Source: Sporosarcina trichiuri
Lineage (GTDB): Bacteria; Bacillota; Bacilli; Bacillales_A; Planococcaceae
Direction: 5' to 3'
Assembly (NCBI RefSeq): GCF_030406775.1
Contig: NZ_CP129119.1
Location: 1,894,001 to 1,958,000, forward strand
Length of the DNA: 64,000 nucleotides
Of the stretch, positions 1 to 8,672 are shown piece by piece. Within the stretch, counting starts at the first letter, position 1. Every line of letters starts with the position of its first letter. The notes below the pieces were generated by a model. That model was given only the letters and a program-made list of their open reading frames with translations. It had not been told where the DNA came from and searched no databases. Made by a program: the position numbers and the translations under genes.

Positions 1-335
1 TAGCCGCGGGTGATATACGGGAACCAAAGATTGATCGTACTGAGCGCTGCCGCGAAGAACAGCAGGAACACGGCGATACTTTTGATAAGCTGTTTCCGCA
101 GTTCGGTCAAGTGGGCCGCCAGATCGTCCCCTTCCCCGTCTCCGCCCGGCTCTCCGGGCTCCGGCGAAGCTGCGGCGGCGTCTTGAGTCTCTGCAGTTCC
201 CTTTTCTGACGGCTGGGACGGCGGAGTATCTTCCAGGGTCTTCTGTTTGGCCTGGACGGCCGCATCCGCCTCTTCTTTGTTCTTCTTATCAAGCGGACTG
301 AGTATTTTCCGGTTATGGTCTTGGTAGGGATCCAT
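1..335 (-). CDS. tatC: Sec-independent translocase TatC, N-terminal part (runs off left edge)
   Basis: TatC is the multi-spanning receptor of the Tat pathway, which exports folded proteins. About 111 codons are visible. The first ~80 residues are an unusual acidic, Pro/Ala-rich extension. Then comes the typical TatC start, HLTELRKQLIKS, followed by the first membrane segment (VFLLFFAAALS). The ATG overlaps the tatA stop as TGATG, so the two are translationally coupled. The long extension before the first helix is unlike the short N terminus usual in TatC. The rest lies outside the window. Confidence 0.88.
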   Translation of the reverse strand, partial: MDPYQDHNRKILSPLDKKNKEEADAAVQAKQKTLEDTPPSQPSEKGTAETQDAAAASPEPGEPGGDGEGDDLAAHLTELRKQLIKSIAVFLLFFAAALSTINLWFPYITRG

Positions 336-538
336 CAGTCCACCCGCTTTTCAGCCTCAGATGCTTTCTTTGTGTCAGTCTCCTCATCATCCATGACGTC
401 CTTGGCTGATTTCTTGAATTCGGATAGTGTTTTTCCGACTGCTCCGCCGATTTCCGGCAGCTTGCGCGGACCGAACAGCATCAGGATGATGACGAGGATG
501 ATCAGAAGTCCCGGGACACCGATCGCTGCAAAATTCAT
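335..538 (-). CDS. tatA: Twin-arginine translocase TatA/TatE-type subunit
   Basis: Small pore-forming Tat subunit of 67 residues. One N-terminal membrane helix ([21 protein letters not shown]) carries the conserved FGPRKLPE hinge. An amphipathic helix ([13 protein letters not shown]) and a charged tail follow. The start at 538 is chosen because AGGAGG lies 8-13 bases upstream and the helix begins at once; a longer reading in the same frame has no support. It lies between the flavoprotein gene upstream and tatC downstream on the same strand. It probably serves the Tat-signal protein encoded at 2294-3046. Confidence 0.92.
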   Translation of the reverse strand: MNFAAIGVPGLLIILVIILMLFGPRKLPEIGGAVGKTLSEFKKSAKDVMDDEETDTKKASEAEKRVD

Positions 539-557
539 CGAATTCCTCCTTAATTCT

Positions 558-2270
558 TCAGACGAGCGAGCCGCCTTTCTTGTGGTACTGCAAAATCCCG
601 TCGGCACAGCGGTAGGCCAGTGCACCGACTGTTCCGGTCGGATTCCGGCCGCTGTTATGGCTGAAGTTGCCGGCCCCGACCACGAAGAGGTTATCCATAT
701 CCCAGTGCTGCAGGTAGTTGTTGACGACACTCGTTTCCGGGTCCGCCCCCATGATGGTCCCGCCGGTATTGTGCGTCGACTGGTACGGCACGATATCGTA
801 GTCCTCGATCGGTGCAGCAGCTTCAGTCTTTTTCGCACCCATCTTTTCGGAAACCTCCACCGCTTTCTGTGTCAGATACTTATGGAGATTCCGATCTTGA
901 TCCGTGAAATTATACGTCAGGCTCAGCAGCGGCACTCCGTACTTATCCTTATAAGTGGAATCGAGTGACAGGTAGTTCTCTTTGTGCGGCATGGACGCAG
1001 CTTGTCCGCCGACGGACAGCGTTCTCGTATAGTTCTGGATGGACGCCTTCTTGAACTCCGCCCCCCACGTCGGGACATCGGACGGAACCGGATTCGTTTC
1101 GATCGGCCGCTTCCCGGTCTGCGTCAGCATGAGCATGGAGCCGTGGATGAAATCGAGATCGCTGTGATCGAAGTTGTCCGCATTCAGATCGTCGAACAGC
1201 ATGCCGAGCGCGCCTGCGCCCATGAACGTATTCATCTGTTCATCGTAATAGCCGGTTGCACCAGGTCCGAGCTGATAGCAATAGTTGCGGCCGAGTGAGC
1301 CTTTGCCCGTATCCGGATCGTACTGCTCCCCGATCTCCGACACCATGAGCAGTTTGGCGTTATTCATGACATAGCTCGTCAGCACGACAATATCGGCAGG
1401 CTGTACGAACTCTTCGCTTGTTTGCGTGTCTACGTACTTGACGCCGGTCACTTTGTCCCCCTGTTTGAGGATTTCCACGACATTCGCATCGAATACGACG
1501 TCATAGTTGCCGGTCTTCTTCGCTGTCGGCAGCACGGTCACTTCCGGTGAGGATTTTGCGCCGTACTCACAGCCGAACCGCTCGCAGAAACCGCAATACT
1601 GGCAGGCATTGATGGTCGAGCCATCCGGATTCTCGTACTGTTCGGACAGGTTTGCCGAAGGGATCATGTACGGATGATAGCCGAGATCCGTGGACGTCTT
1701 CTCGAATTTCTTCAGGAGCGGGGACTTCTTCATCGGAGGGGTCGGATAATCGGAAGAACGTTTCCCTGCGAATGGGTTCTTATCTTCCCCGGACACCCCT
1801 ACCGTCTTTTCGAACTTATCATAGTACGGTTCCAGCTCATCATAGGTGATTCCCCAGTCCCTCAGCAGATAGTCGGAAGACAGCTTATCCTTGCCATACC
1901 TTTTGTCTGTCATCGTCTTGATTTCAAAATCGTACGGAAAGAAGCGGAACACCATGCCGTTCCAGTGCGTCCCTGCACCGCCGAGCCCTTCCCCGAGCAG
2001 GAACGAACCGAGCTGGCGCATCGGCAGCGCCCGCTGTTTCCTGGTGTTCCGGAAGGTGATCGTCTCCTTGGACAGATCCTGCATCAGGTCATAGCGGACA
2101 GCATACCGGTATTCGTCGTGGATCATGGTGAAGTCCTTGGTGCCCCGGTCCTTTCCTCGTTCCAGACCGCGCACTTTCAAGCCTGCTTTCGCACATTCCG
2201 CCGCTACGATGCCGCCCGTCCAGCCGACACCCACTGTGACAACGTCGACTTTGTCCATTGTTTTCGCCAT
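558..2270 (-). CDS. GMC-family FAD oxidoreductase (gluconate/sugar dehydrogenase large-subunit type)
   Basis: 570-residue flavoprotein. The N-terminal FAD motif GVGWTGG is at residues 14-20. A Cys-rich [12 protein letters not shown] segment is in the middle, as in gluconate/glucoside dehydrogenase large subunits. The C-terminal GMC block has the active-site His/Asn pair ([18 protein letters not shown]). It has no signal of its own. The neighbouring gluconate 2-dehydrogenase subunit-3-like protein has a Tat signal, so the flavoprotein is probably carried out with it in a folded complex (known for this family, inferred here). No cytochrome c subunit is visible. Substrate not determined. The ATG is preceded by a GGAGAGGAG ribosome site. 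Confidence 0.88.
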   Translation of the reverse strand: MAKTMDKVDVVTVGVGWTGGIVAAECAKAGLKVRGLERGKDRGTKDFTMIHDEYRYAVRYDLMQDLSKETITFRNTRKQRALPMRQLGSFLLGEGLGGAGTHWNGMVFRFFPYDFEIKTMTDKRYGKDKLSSDYLLRDWGITYDELEPYYDKFEKTVGVSGEDKNPFAGKRSSDYPTPPMKKSPLLKKFEKTSTDLGYHPYMIPSANLSEQYENPDGSTINACQYCGFCERFGCEYGAKSSPEVTVLPTAKKTGNYDVVFDANVVEILKQGDKVTGVKYVDTQTSEEFVQPADIVVLTSYVMNNAKLLMVSEIGEQYDPDTGKGSLGRNYCYQLGPGATGYYDEQMNTFMGAGALGMLFDDLNADNFDHSDLDFIHGSMLMLTQTGKRPIETNPVPSDVPTWGAEFKKASIQNYTRTLSVGGQAASMPHKENYLSLDSTYKDKYGVPLLSLTYNFTDQDRNLHKYLTQKAVEVSEKMGAKKTEAAAPIEDYDIVPYQSTHNTGGTIMGADPETSVVNNYLQHWDMDNLFVVGAGNFSHNSGRNPTGTVGALAYRCADGILQYHKKGGSLV

Positions 2271-2293
2271 ATTCGTTCTCCTCTCCTTATCCG

Positions 2294-3046
2294 TCAGTGC
2301 TGCATGCTGCTGATCGATTTCGGATCGATCTTCTTGAAGTCCTCATCCTCGATTTCATTGATATACGACATCTGGTGCCCCGGGAAGTCTTTCATCTTCC
2401 AGGCGGCCATATCGACGTTGCCGTTGTAGATCGGATCCGCATAGGCCCCTTCGAGTGTGGCGGACCGCAATAATTTGAAGAAGAAGGACGAGTCCGTTCC
2501 TTTCATGGTGATCTTGTCCTTTTGGAGATCCGTCAGAATTTCGTCCTTCTGCTCATCCTCGATTTCCGTGAAATCCTTATCGAACCGCTTATTCGCCTCT
2601 TCCTGCATCACAGCGATCCCTGTACGGAACAGTTCCGCCCGGGTCAGCGGCGTCTGATACCCCTGTGTCGGTTCCCCTTTGTAGAACGGCCCCTGCATGT
2701 ATTCACGCGAGTTGCTGCCGTAATTGCCGGCCAGCTGATTGTCGATGAAATACGGGACACCGAGTCCCATTGCACCAGGTCCAAGATCATCCTCCGGGAA
2801 GATCCGCTCCGTCGCATGGGCCAGCACTTTGAATTCCGCAGGATTCTGGAAAAACATCAGTCCGCGGTTGATGCGGAAGTCATCCTTGCCTCCGCCGCCC
2901 GATGGTTCCGCAGGCTTCGTATCCGTGGACTTCGCGTTATAGCCGACAAGCCCGCCGATCAGACCGCCTCCGACCAATGTCCCTGCTGCAATCCCGCTTG
3001 TCTTCAGAAACTCGCGTCTCGATAGATTCTTATTCTTTTCTGCCAC
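2294..3046 (-). CDS. Gluconate 2-dehydrogenase subunit 3 family protein with Tat signal
   Basis: 250 residues. The N terminus has a canonical twin-arginine signal, SRREFLK at residues 9-15, then a Gly/Ala-rich hydrophobic core. The remainder fits the small Gluconate_2-dh3 family that partners GMC flavoproteins. It starts with GTG at 3046, with GGAGGAGG 9-16 bases upstream. It is first in the operon small subunit, GMC subunit, tatA, tatC. The Tat exporter is therefore co-transcribed with its likely main client. Confidence 0.88.
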   Translation of the reverse strand: MAEKNKNLSRREFLKTSGIAAGTLVGGGLIGGLVGYNAKSTDTKPAEPSGGGGKDDFRINRGLMFFQNPAEFKVLAHATERIFPEDDLGPGAMGLGVPYFIDNQLAGNYGSNSREYMQGPFYKGEPTQGYQTPLTRAELFRTGIAVMQEEANKRFDKDFTEIEDEQKDEILTDLQKDKITMKGTDSSFFFKLLRSATLEGAYADPIYNGNVDMAAWKMKDFPGHQMSYINEIEDEDFKKIDPKSISSMQH

Positions 3047-3129
3047 GTGTCTGTTCCTCCTCCGCTAATGATTTCACCGATTGCGTCAAATGAAGGAACA
3101 CAGCATCCCCTATGTACTCTCTCTAATGG

Positions 3130-3168
3130 AAAACCCGACGCAGAACTTGTCGGCTCATGTCGGGTTTT
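3130..3168. terminator. Hairpin between operons, terminator-like
   Basis: AAAACCCGAC and GTCGGGTTTT arms of 10 bp with A/T flanks on both sides. It sits in the leader of the Tat operon on the minus strand, so it could act as an attenuator as well as a terminator. Nothing else was recognised between 3047 and 3327. Confidence 0.6.
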
Positions 3169-3327
3169 CTTGCACTTTATCAAACTTTAAGACTATTTAC
3201 AATTGATAGTGCTTACTTTTCGTAACTATTCCATAGCGGATTTATAGATGAATAACGTAAAAACAGTATGCCGCTCATGTGTCGGAGGCATGCTGCTTTT
3301 GCACGGCGGCGTGTCGCGGGTATGCGA

Positions 3328-3440
3328 TATCGGACACATTGTGTGAACTATCGGCCATATCCTGTGAAGTATCGGACACTTGGCCTGGGTTATCGGACAT
3401 ATCTTGTGAACTATCGGACACTTGGCCGAATTTATCGGCA
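3328..3440. repeat. 21-bp tandem repeat array, copy 1
   Basis: Five consecutive 21-base units, each opening TATCGGMCA, plus a partial sixth. The units start at 3328, 3349, 3370, 3391 and 3412, and the partial at 3433. Because 21 is a multiple of 3, the array reads as repeated seven-residue words (YRTxxxx) in one frame, which makes a spurious ORF. Two further arrays with the same period and number of units lie near 12.3 and 44.3 kb. Confidence 0.85.
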
Positions 3441-3483
3441 TTCGAAAACAATTCAACTGCCGCCAGTTCCCTCATTCCACAGC

Positions 3484-3522
3484 AAAAAACCGCCGCCCAT
3501 CATAAGAATGGACAGCGGTTTA
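3484..3522 (-). terminator. Terminator of the opp-anmK operon
   Basis: Read on the minus strand, AAACCGCTGTCCAT pairs with ATGGGCGGCGGTTT and is followed by a T run. It lies just after the stop of the last opp gene. A close copy, again next to a 21-bp array, is at 12475-12512. Confidence 0.75.
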
Positions 3523-3545
3523 TTGCATCGTGTATATGGTCCCCG

Positions 3546-4598
3546 TCACACTTCCACCTCAGGCGCATCAGCCCGCGCTGACGGTTCGATCGATACCGGA
3601 GCTTGCTCCGGGTTCTCCGACTCGTCATACAGGTGGCAGGCGACGAAGTGGTCGGCGGCGACTTCCTGGAACGCGGGTTTCTCGATGGCGCACCGGTCAT
3701 GGGCTTTCGGGCAGCGGAGCCGGAACGGACAGCCGGAGGGCGGGTTGGCGGGATCGGGCACATCGCCCTTCAGGATGATCCGTTCCTTCTTGCTGAACGG
3801 GTCGGTCGATGGGATCGCAGACAGCAGGGACTGTGTGTAGGGATGGAGCGGGTTGTCGTAGAGCTGTTCGGTGTCCGTCATCTCCATCATCTGGCCGAGG
3901 TACATGACGCCGACCCGGTCACTGACATGTTTGACGACATTCAAGTCATGCGAGATGAACAGATACGTGAGCTCGAGTTCTTCCTGCAGGTCCATCAGGA
4001 GGTTCAGGATCTGCGCCTGGATCGACACGTCGAGCGCAGAGACAGCCTCGTCCAGGATGACCAGTTCCGGTTTCAGGATCAACGCTCGAGCGATGCTGAT
4101 CCGCTGCCGCTGCCCCCCGCTGAACTCGTGCGGATGCCGGTCCAGCTGTTCGCGGGACAAGCCAACTTTCTCCGCGATGTCGATCACGATCTGTTCCGCT
4201 TCCTTCCCATTGGCCATCCGATGTGTCAGGATCGGTTCTTTCAACAGCTGCCGGACCGTCATTCTCGGGTTGAGTGAGCTGTAAGGATCCTGGAAGATCA
4301 TCTGCAGGTCCTTTCGCAGACTTCTGAACTCCCGCTTGCTGTAGTCCATCAGGTCCTTGCCTTTAAAAAGCACCTGTCCCGATGTCGGCTCCTGCAGGCG
4401 CAGGATCGTCTTGCCGGTGGTCGACTTGCCGCAGCCGCTTTCCCCGACGAGGGAGAATGTCTCCTTAGGGCGGATGGCAAAACTGATGCCGTCGACCGCT
4501 CTCACGTAATTGCTCGTTCTCTTGAAGATGCCGCTCTTCTGCGGGTAGTATTTGGTCAGTTCCCTGACGTCCAGTATGGTCCGTTCTTCCACGTTCAT
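3546..4598 (-). CDS. oppF: Oligopeptide ABC transporter ATP-binding protein, OppF/DppF type
   Basis: 350 residues. Walker A is GESGCGKST, the signature FSGGQRQR, and Walker B LVILDEAVSALD. The C terminus has the oligopeptide_HPY extension (NPPSGCPFRLRCPKAHDRC). It is the second ATPase of the peptide importer encoded just upstream. The ATG overlaps the OppD stop as ATGA. A GTG two codons on (4592) is equally well spaced from GGAGGAGGG. Last gene of the operon. Confidence 0.9.
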   Translation of the reverse strand: MNVEERTILDVRELTKYYPQKSGIFKRTSNYVRAVDGISFAIRPKETFSLVGESGCGKSTTGKTILRLQEPTSGQVLFKGKDLMDYSKREFRSLRKDLQMIFQDPYSSLNPRMTVRQLLKEPILTHRMANGKEAEQIVIDIAEKVGLSREQLDRHPHEFSGGQRQRISIARALILKPELVILDEAVSALDVSIQAQILNLLMDLQEELELTYLFISHDLNVVKHVSDRVGVMYLGQMMEMTDTEQLYDNPLHPYTQSLLSAIPSTDPFSKKERIILKGDVPDPANPPSGCPFRLRCPKAHDRCAIEKPAFQEVAADHFVACHLYDESENPEQAPVSIEPSARADAPEVEV

Positions 4599-5572
4599 CC
4601 CTCCTCCCTATGCAGGAAGCACCTGCTGTGGTGATCTTCACCCACTGCATACATCGGCGGGTCCTGCTGCGTGCAGATATCCATCACATACGGACAGCGG
4701 GAAGCGAATCGGCATCCTGTCTTGTTCGCTTCCTTCGGGGACGGCACATTTCCCGGAATGGAGTACAGCCTCTTGCCGCGTTCGCCCAATGAATTGATGG
4801 AACTGAGGAGGCCTTTCGTGTACGGGTGCTGCGGGTTGGTGAACAGATTGGCGACCGTCGTCTCTTCGACCAGCGTACCAGCATACATGACCGCCACCCG
4901 CTCGCAGATCTCCGCAATGACCCCCAGATCATGGGTGATCAGCAGGATCGACGTATCGTAATCATTCGTGAGCTGCTTCATGAGGTCCAGGATCTGCGCC
5001 TGGATCGTCACGTCGAGCGCCGTCGTCGGTTCGTCCGCAATCAGCAGTTTCGGTCTGCAGATCAGCGCCATCGCGATCATGATGCGCTGCCTCATTCCGC
5101 CGGACAGCTGGTGCGGGTATTTCTTCAGCAGCTGCTTCGGTTTTGCGAATCCGACTTTGTCCAAAATGTCGATGGTCATGTCATCCATCTGCTTTTTGGA
5201 ATAATTGCCATGGAACCGCAGAATCTCCTTGATCTGGTGCTCTACGGTGAACAGGGGATCCAGGGCGGTCATCGGTTCCTGGAAGATCATCGAGATCTCC
5301 TTTCCCCGGACATCAAGAATCTCTTTCTTCGACAGCTTCGTCAGATCCATCTGCCCATCGAGTACGATGCTGCCTTCGCTGATGCTGAGGACATCCGACA
5401 GCAGTTGAAGGATGGACAGCGAGGTCAGGCTCTTCCCGCTTCCCGACTCTCCGACTATGCCATACTTCTGTTTCTTTCCGATGGTCAGGCTGAGGTTTTT
5501 CACGACATTGTATGTTTCCTTCTCGACTTCAACGTCGATGGACAGATCTTTGATTTCGAGTAATGATGCCAT
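4595..5572 (-). CDS. oppD: Oligopeptide ABC transporter ATP-binding protein, OppD/DppD type
   Basis: Walker A is GESGSGKS, the signature LSGGMRQR, and Walker B LLIADEPTTALD. The C-terminal CRFASRCPYVMD box is typical of OppD. The start is placed at MASLLEIKDLS (5572) because GGGGGAG lies 6-12 bases upstream inside the end of anmK. The longer reading from 5605 has no ribosome site. It begins one base past the anmK stop, so translation is coupled. 325 residues. Confidence 0.9.
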   Translation of the reverse strand: MASLLEIKDLSIDVEVEKETYNVVKNLSLTIGKKQKYGIVGESGSGKSLTSLSILQLLSDVLSISEGSIVLDGQMDLTKLSKKEILDVRGKEISMIFQEPMTALDPLFTVEHQIKEILRFHGNYSKKQMDDMTIDILDKVGFAKPKQLLKKYPHQLSGGMRQRIMIAMALICRPKLLIADEPTTALDVTIQAQILDLMKQLTNDYDTSILLITHDLGVIAEICERVAVMYAGTLVEETTVANLFTNPQHPYTKGLLSSINSLGERGKRLYSIPGNVPSPKEANKTGCRFASRCPYVMDICTQQDPPMYAVGEDHHSRCFLHREEG

Positions 5573-5573
5573 G

Positions 5574-6773
5574 TCACTCCCCCCTGACTGCCAGCATCCG
5601 TGCAAATGAATCAGGCTGCGTGAAGGAGACCTTTCCCATGATCACCGAATGGTCAGCGCCTGTGGCCGACGGCAGCTGGTTGTACTCCCCCTTCAGGCAT
5701 TGATAGCCGAGCAAGGCAAACCCCATCGCCTCCTTCAAGTCACTTGAAAACCCATGATCCTCATGGACGCCGACTGTGATACCGGGCAGGTGGTGGGCGA
5801 TCCGCTCCAACAGATACGGGTTGTAACTTCCGCCACCCCCGATGATGACTTCATCGATCTCGTTATCTTTTCCAATAAGGAACTTCTTATAACTATCCGT
5901 AATTGTAAGCGCGGTCCATTCACTGACTGTCGCAACCAGATCCTTGGCATCCAGATGACCGAACTTCTCAAAGATCCCATCGACAAAATGGGAGCCGAAC
6001 ACTTCCCGTCCGGTCGTTTTCGGCGGCTCCACTTGGAGATACTCATGCTCGTTCATGAAGGCAAGCAGTCCGTCATCGATCCGCCCCTCACGTGCATACC
6101 GGCCGTCTTTGTCGTACGTCTCCGTCTGACCGCTCACCCGGTAGACCACTTCGTCGATGACCATATTGCCAGGCCCTGTATCGAACGAGAGGATCTGATC
6201 CCGTCTGCCGTTCTTTGGCACATAGGTCACATTCCCAATACCGCCGATATTCTGGACGGCTCGGGACCGGTCGCTGTTCGAGAACAGCAAGTAATCGATA
6301 TAGGACGTAAGAGGCGCCCCATGCCCGCCGGCAGCCATGTCCGCTGTTCGGAAATCCCCGACGACCGCGATATTTGTAGCGTCGGATATGACGGAGATAT
6401 CCCCGATCTGCAGCGTATTCGTTTCATCCAGCGGACTGTCCCCTTTGTACGGCTGGTGGAAGATCGTATGGCCATGTGAGCTGACAAAGTGGATGTCGCC
6501 GGCTGTATGGCCCGATTTCTCCAGCAGCTCGTTAACGGCTTCACCGAATTTTTTGCCAAGATGGAAATTCATAGAACTGATACTCTGCAGGTCAGATGTT
6601 GCCTCCGTCGAAATACGCAGCAGTTCCTTCCGCTCTTCCGGTGTGTAGGCGGTCCCTGCCGACTCTTTGACAGACACCTGCAGGTCGCCTTCCGAACCAC
6701 TGATCTCCACCAGCACGGCATCGATTCCGTCGACTGACGTTCCGGACATGAGCCCGATTGCAAGTACACTCAT
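5574..6773 (-). CDS. anmK: Anhydro-N-acetylmuramic acid kinase
   Basis: AnmK cleaves the 1,6-anhydro ring of anhydro-MurNAc while phosphorylating it, giving MurNAc-6-phosphate, a peptidoglycan recycling step. The N-terminal phosphate loop GLMSGTSVDGID and the internal SFDTGPGNMVID motif identify it. The start is set at 6773 because AGGAG lies within the first codons of the longer reading. That gives 399 residues, normal for the family. It sits between the permease and ATPase genes of a peptide importer, unusual and informative: the transporter probably brings in muropeptides. Confidence 0.92.
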   Translation of the reverse strand: MSVLAIGLMSGTSVDGIDAVLVEISGSEGDLQVSVKESAGTAYTPEERKELLRISTEATSDLQSISSMNFHLGKKFGEAVNELLEKSGHTAGDIHFVSSHGHTIFHQPYKGDSPLDETNTLQIGDISVISDATNIAVVGDFRTADMAAGGHGAPLTSYIDYLLFSNSDRSRAVQNIGGIGNVTYVPKNGRRDQILSFDTGPGNMVIDEVVYRVSGQTETYDKDGRYAREGRIDDGLLAFMNEHEYLQVEPPKTTGREVFGSHFVDGIFEKFGHLDAKDLVATVSEWTALTITDSYKKFLIGKDNEIDEVIIGGGGSYNPYLLERIAHHLPGITVGVHEDHGFSSDLKEAMGFALLGYQCLKGEYNQLPSATGADHSVIMGKVSFTQPDSFARMLAVRGE

Positions 6774-6790
6774 CCGTTGCACACTCCTTT

Positions 6791-7618
6791 TCACTTAAGT
6801 TGTGGATCCAAGATATCCCGCAGGCTGTCGCCGAATAGGTTGAAACAGAAAATGGTGAAGACGATGGCGCCCGCCGGGAACAGGATCGTCCACGGGGCGA
6901 ACTCCATATAGGTCCGGCTCGCGTTCAGCATGACGCCCCACGAAGGGTTCGGCGGCTGCACACCGAGACCAAGGAAACTGAGTGCCGCTTCGGTCAGGAT
7001 CGCCCCGGATAAGCCGAGGGTCACCTGGACGATGAACGGCGCCATGATGTTCGGCGTGATATGCCGGAAGATGATCGTGAACGGCGACACACCGATCGCT
7101 ACAGCATTTGTAATATACTCGTTCTCCTTCACGCTGATGACGGACCCGCGGACGATCCGCGTGAAAACTGGCATGAACACGATGCCAATGGCGATCATCG
7201 TATTCGTCAGGCTCGGCCCGAGGACCGCGACGATCGTCAAGGCGAGCAGGATATCCGGGAAGGCGAACAGCACATCCATGATGCGCATGATGACCTGATC
7301 CACGATTCCTTGGAAATACCCGGCGATCAGGCCGAACACCAGCCCGCCGAGCGCACCGATGCCGACAGCAATGACGCCGACCTGCAGGGACACTTTGGCA
7401 CCGTAGACGATCCGGGAAAAGATATCCCGGCCGAACTCATCCGTCCCGAAGATGAACTTCCCGCTCGGCCCCTGCATCGTGTGCTCCGTGAACATCTGCT
7501 CCGGTTTGTACGGGGCGATCGAAGGCGCCAGCACCCCGAGGATCACAACGAGCAGCACCCCGATGCATCCGATCAGTCCGACTTTGTCGTTCTTCAGTCT
7601 TTTCAAGAAGCTTTTCAT
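6791..7618 (-). CDS. oppC: Oligopeptide ABC transporter permease, OppC/DppC type
   Basis: 275 residues with an N-terminal membrane anchor, an extracytoplasmic loop with FGTDEFGRDIFSR (typical of DppC/OppC) and a BPD_transp_1 region. The EAAxxxG-like coupling loop reads EAALSFLGLG. It ends 17 bases before anmK. The ribosome site is weak (GAGTGATGAG). Confidence 0.9.
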   Translation of the reverse strand: MKSFLKRLKNDKVGLIGCIGVLLVVILGVLAPSIAPYKPEQMFTEHTMQGPSGKFIFGTDEFGRDIFSRIVYGAKVSLQVGVIAVGIGALGGLVFGLIAGYFQGIVDQVIMRIMDVLFAFPDILLALTIVAVLGPSLTNTMIAIGIVFMPVFTRIVRGSVISVKENEYITNAVAIGVSPFTIIFRHITPNIMAPFIVQVTLGLSGAILTEAALSFLGLGVQPPNPSWGVMLNASRTYMEFAPWTILFPAGAIVFTIFCFNLFGDSLRDILDPQLK

Positions 7619-7651
7619 CTCATCACTCTTTTCTATGCAAGTCCCGAAGCT

Positions 7652-8602
7652 CTATTTGTAACTGATCCGCGGATCCAGATAGGAATACAGCAGATCGACA
7701 AGAAGATTGATCATCACGAAGATGAAGGCGATGAACAGGACGGCGCCCTGCACGACCATGAAGTCCCGCTGGGTAATTGCCGTCAGGACCAGCTGCCCCA
7801 ATCCCGGCAATGAGAAAATCTGCTCGATGATGACCGTTCCGCCCAGCAGCGTCCCGATCTGCAGACCGATGATCGTCAGGATCGGAATCATCGCGTTCTT
7901 CAGGGCGTGCTGGAAGATCACGACCCGCTCCTTCGCTCCCTTCGCCCGGATCGTCCGGATGAAATCCTGCCGCAGGATCTCAAGGACCGAGGAACGGGTC
8001 ATCCGCATGACAGCCCCTGCCATCGACGTACCGAGGACGATCGCCGGAATGATGATGATTTCCAGGTTCCTCACCGGATTCTCGAAGAAACCGACATATC
8101 CGACCGGCGGGCTGTAGGAAAAGTACAGCGACAGTACAAGGATGATGACCGTGGCAAGCGCAAAGTTCGGGACGGATACCCCGAGGAGGGAGACGACCCG
8201 CAAGCTGAAATCGGTCTTGCTGTTGCGCTTCGTCGCTGCGATGATGCCGAGCGGAATCGAGATGATCCAGGAAATCACCGCGGCGAACAGTGTCAGTTCG
8301 AACGTCAGCTTGAAGCGGTTCAGGATATCCGGCAGCACCGCCTTCCCGGTCCGCATCGATTCACCGAAATCACCCGTCAGCACGCCGCCCATCCAGTCTA
8401 GATACTGCTGATAGAGCGGCAGATCCAGCCCGAAGTTCTTCCGCAGCTGTTCCAGTGCTTGTGGCGTAGCATCTGTCCCGAGGATGGTCTGGGCGACATC
8501 GCCCGGCACCACACGCATCACGAAGAAGATGAATAACGAGACCCCGAACAGCACCGGAATCAGCATCAGCAGCCGTCTGATGATATATGTAAGCAAGTTC
8601 AC
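7652..8602 (-). CDS. oppB: Oligopeptide ABC transporter permease, OppB/DppB type
   Basis: 316 residues opening LLTYIIRRLLMLIPVLFGVSLFIF, the signature start of DppB/OppB. The C terminus is YLDPRISYK, also typical. The listed start is GTG at 8602. A TTG two codons later (8596) is better spaced from GGAAGG, so the start is uncertain by two residues. Confidence 0.9.
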   Translation of the reverse strand: MNLLTYIIRRLLMLIPVLFGVSLFIFFVMRVVPGDVAQTILGTDATPQALEQLRKNFGLDLPLYQQYLDWMGGVLTGDFGESMRTGKAVLPDILNRFKLTFELTLFAAVISWIISIPLGIIAATKRNSKTDFSLRVVSLLGVSVPNFALATVIILVLSLYFSYSPPVGYVGFFENPVRNLEIIIIPAIVLGTSMAGAVMRMTRSSVLEILRQDFIRTIRAKGAKERVVIFQHALKNAMIPILTIIGLQIGTLLGGTVIIEQIFSLPGLGQLVLTAITQRDFMVVQGAVLFIAFIFVMINLLVDLLYSYLDPRISYK

Positions 8603-8672
8603 ACATCCTTCCGTTATAACACCTCAGGCAGTGCGGCACACGCTGCACTGCCCATGAGGATCCAGTCTTCTG

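Noticed and set aside
3328..3440. 21-bp arrays as small CRISPR arrays
   Set aside because: Units are contiguous with no unique spacers, period 21, and no cas genes are present.
3268..3840. Long ORFs with repeated YRTxxxx or SDT words over the 21-bp arrays (also near 12.3 and 44.3 kb)
   Set aside because: They are produced by the tandem repeats, which are open in several frames on both strands, and have no ribosome sites.
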